Shown here piece by piece: positions 62,360 through 64,000 of a stretch of DNA of 64,000 nt (its first letter is position 1; every line of letters begins with the position of its first letter). The DNA lies in assembly GCA_963806635.1 (NCBI GenBank), contig CAWDZA010000015.1:1302001-1366000 (forward strand), written 5' to 3'. Made by a program: the position numbers and the translations under genes. The notes under the pieces were generated by a model, which searched no databases, was not told where the DNA came from, and saw only the letters and a program-made list of their open reading frames with translations. Origin of the DNA: CAVVEQ01 sp963806635 (lineage in GTDB: Bacteria; Chloroflexota; Anaerolineae; Anaerolineales; Anaerolineaceae).

Positions 62360-63946
62360 TTATTCCTTTTCCGTTGAAACAGTATTCTCAATTTTCATAT
62401 CTTCCGCATGGCCTGTCGCGACAAGCATAATGTCTTTTTCTGTGGATTTCGCCGGGAGCTCGCCTGCGATGCGACCATCCCGCATGACCAGGATCCGGTC
62501 ACTCATCCCCAGTACCTCCGGTAGTTCCGATGAGATCATCAAGACTGCAATCCCCTGCTTGGTCAATCCACGGATCATATCGTGTATGCTGGCTTTTGCC
62601 TCAACGTCGATTCCACGCGTCGGTTCATCAAAAATAAATATGCTCGACTTTGAGGAGAGCCATTTGGAAAGAACCACTTTTTGTTGGTTGCCACCGCTTA
62701 GATATTGAGCCTCGCGATTGAAGGTCTCGGCTTTTAAGTCCACCTGACTGGCCAAATCCGGGACCAGAGTTCGAGTTTTCCGAATTCCGTCCTTATAAAT
62801 AAAACCCAAAAATGGTTGCAATGTCCGAACGGTCAGAAGGATATTATCCCGAATGGGTTGTTTGGGCAGGATCCCTTCCGCCTTGCGGTCTTCCGTTACG
62901 AAACCCATATGGAGGCGGATCGCATCCGGGGGTGATTTGATGGACTGGATTTTTCCATTTACTTCGACCGTTCCAGTCTTGAAAGGGATAACCCCAAAGA
63001 GGGCTTGAGCCAGTTCTGTTCGACCGGAGCCCTGAAGCCCGGCAACACAGAGAACTTCACCCTTGCGGAGCTCGAAATTGATATCCTTGAGGAAATCATT
63101 CCCGCCATTTTTTACCCGAAGAACCACTTCACCGATATCCTCCGGGCTGCCGAGAGGAGGGAAATAATGATCAAGATCACGTCCAACCATCATATGAACG
63201 ATCTCAGAAGTGTTTGTGTCCTTCGTCATGACCGTTCCGACCAACTCGCCATCTTTAAGAACGGATATCTTTTCAGCGATCTCAAAAACCTCGCGCAAAC
63301 GGTGCGAGATGAAGACAATCGCCATACCGCGAGCTTTTAAATTTTGAATCAGATCCGAAAGTATCTTTACTTCAATGGTGGTAAGAGAAGCTGTCGGCTC
63401 GTCCATGATGAGGACTTTAGAATCGAAGGAAATGGCTTTTGCGATCTCCACGATCTGCTGTTCCGCCACGGAAAGGGAATGGCACATGGCTGTCGGGCTA
63501 ATCATTTTATCCGCTTCGACTTCTTTAAGTACCCGAACAGCTTCGCGGTTCAACTCCGCGATGTTGAGCGCTCCAAACTTCCCTGGCTCGCGTCCCAGAA
63601 AGATATTCTGCGCCACCGTACGGTCCGGAAGCAGGTTAAATTCCTGGTAAATGATGCTCACACCTTTAAGTTGTGCTTCCTGGGGGTGGTTGAATGATAC
63701 TTTTTCACCCTGCAGGATAAGTTCCCCAGAATCGGCAATATAGGCGCCAGCCATGATCTTCATCAGGGTGGATTTCCCGGCGCCGTTTTCTCCAACTACG
63801 GCATGAACCTCCCCAGGCAGGAATTGCAAAGAAATATTATTGCAGGCAACCACACCCGGAAAACGCTTGCTTATCTGCCGGGCTTCCATCACTGGGCCCT
63901 TCGTAATGGGCTGTTCTGAGGCGGTAACACTGGATGCTAAAGTCAT
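62360..63946 (-). CDS. Ribose-type sugar ABC transporter ATP-binding protein (two ATPase domains)
   Basis: The protein has 528 residues. The first domain has Walker A GENGAGKST, LSVAEQQIVEIAKAI and Walker B VLIMDEPTASL. The second has the degenerate Walker A GLQGSGRTE, the signature LSGGNQQKVVLSKWL and FIFDEPTRGIDVEAKASI. This is the RbsA layout. It precedes two permease genes and the binding-protein gene in one operon. The ribosome site AAGAGG overlaps the stop of the gene before it. Confidence 0.94.
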   Translation of the reverse strand: MTLASSVTASEQPITKGPVMEARQISKRFPGVVACNNISLQFLPGEVHAVVGENGAGKSTLMKIMAGAYIADSGELILQGEKVSFNHPQEAQLKGVSIIYQEFNLLPDRTVAQNIFLGREPGKFGALNIAELNREAVRVLKEVEADKMISPTAMCHSLSVAEQQIVEIAKAISFDSKVLIMDEPTASLTTIEVKILSDLIQNLKARGMAIVFISHRLREVFEIAEKISVLKDGELVGTVMTKDTNTSEIVHMMVGRDLDHYFPPLGSPEDIGEVVLRVKNGGNDFLKDINFELRKGEVLCVAGLQGSGRTELAQALFGVIPFKTGTVEVNGKIQSIKSPPDAIRLHMGFVTEDRKAEGILPKQPIRDNILLTVRTLQPFLGFIYKDGIRKTRTLVPDLASQVDLKAETFNREAQYLSGGNQQKVVLSKWLSSKSSIFIFDEPTRGIDVEAKASIHDMIRGLTKQGIAVLMISSELPEVLGMSDRILVMRDGRIAGELPAKSTEKDIMLVATGHAEDMKIENTVSTEKE

Positions 63947-63955
63947 GGGAACCTC

Positions 63956-64000
63956 TTATTCGTATACCTTGCTCAGGCGAGCAGTTTCTTCAGAAATTTC
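63956..64000 (-). CDS. C-terminal end of an unidentified upstream gene
   Basis: An open frame enters from the right edge and ends with EISEETARLSKVYE and TAA at 63956-63958. The stop lies 9 nt before the ATPase start, so it is probably the preceding gene of the same operon. It is too short to identify. Confidence 0.5.
   Translation of the reverse strand, partial: EISEETARLSKVYE

Noticed and set aside
1..64000. CRISPR array, prophage, integron or insertion sequence
   Set aside because: No regularly spaced direct repeats, transposase, integrase or phage structural genes were seen in either strand.

Overview
The window looks like chromosome from a Chloroflexota bacterium, most likely an Anaerolineae relative. 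This is an inference from gene content: lipoproteins and membrane proteins with Thr/Pro-rich linkers, a T-box-controlled thrS, NfnAB-type transhydrogenase genes, ribose-type sugar transporters with TIM-barrel epimerases, and roughly 53% GC judged by eye. No rRNA, CRISPR array, insertion sequence or prophage gene was seen. Genes are dense and mostly in short operons.

Layout. 0-4.3 kb: a secreted parallel beta-helix protein (running off the left edge), a parvulin-type foldase lipoprotein and a membrane-anchored protein. 4.3-11.3 kb (mostly minus strand): DUF711, SpoU/TrmH rRNA methyltransferase and macro-domain genes; the translation block thrS-infC-rpmI-rplT, with a T-box in front of thrS and an AUC start codon for infC; tRNA-Val(GAC), a DUF4332 gene and tRNA-Ser(GGA). 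11.4-15 kb: a tungstate-type ABC transporter (tupBCA) divergent from a GntR-HTH/periplasmic-binding-like fusion regulator. 15-26.6 kb: three MFS transporters, leucyl aminopeptidase, a DUF4239-like membrane protein, a cytoplasmic arylsulfatase and a membrane-anchored alpha/beta hydrolase. 26.7-29 kb: nfnAB. 29.4-37.5 kb: kdpFAB-(small membrane ORF)-kdpCDE for high-affinity potassium uptake. 37.6-42 kb: extradiol dioxygenase, proB, proA and a polytopic membrane protein. 42-47.4 kb: a self-contained PTS (IIA, IIB, IIC, HPr and enzyme I with two unknown genes). 47.5-49.4 kb: thrC-thrB. 49.4-64 kb: a carbohydrate region with a fucose-isomerase-like protein, sugar isomerases/epimerases, a PfkB kinase, a PIG-L deacetylase, a glycerol-1-phosphate-dehydrogenase-like protein, a Gfo/Idh/MocA oxidoreductase and a ribose-type ABC importer.

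The window contains more than twenty single-base frame breaks in conserved genes, including thrS, proB, proA, pepA, tupA and the sugar-binding protein. Other long operons (kdp, PTS, infC-rplT) have none. I read most of these breaks as uncorrected sequencing indels and give each such gene as one spanning feature rather than as pieces.

The most interesting items are: (1) a 57-codon two-helix membrane ORF between kdpB and kdpC, overlapping kdpC by 10 bp; (2) the GntR-PBP one-component regulator opposite tup, with a near-consensus promoter that predicts a leaderless mRNA; (3) a recurring arrangement of a -10 box 6-7 nt before an ATG that lacks a Shine-Dalgarno sequence, suggesting several leaderless genes; (4) a complete PTS including its general proteins, with a strong promoter and operator-like repeats; and (5) non-ATG starts (AUC for infC, apparently AUA for a hydrolase).
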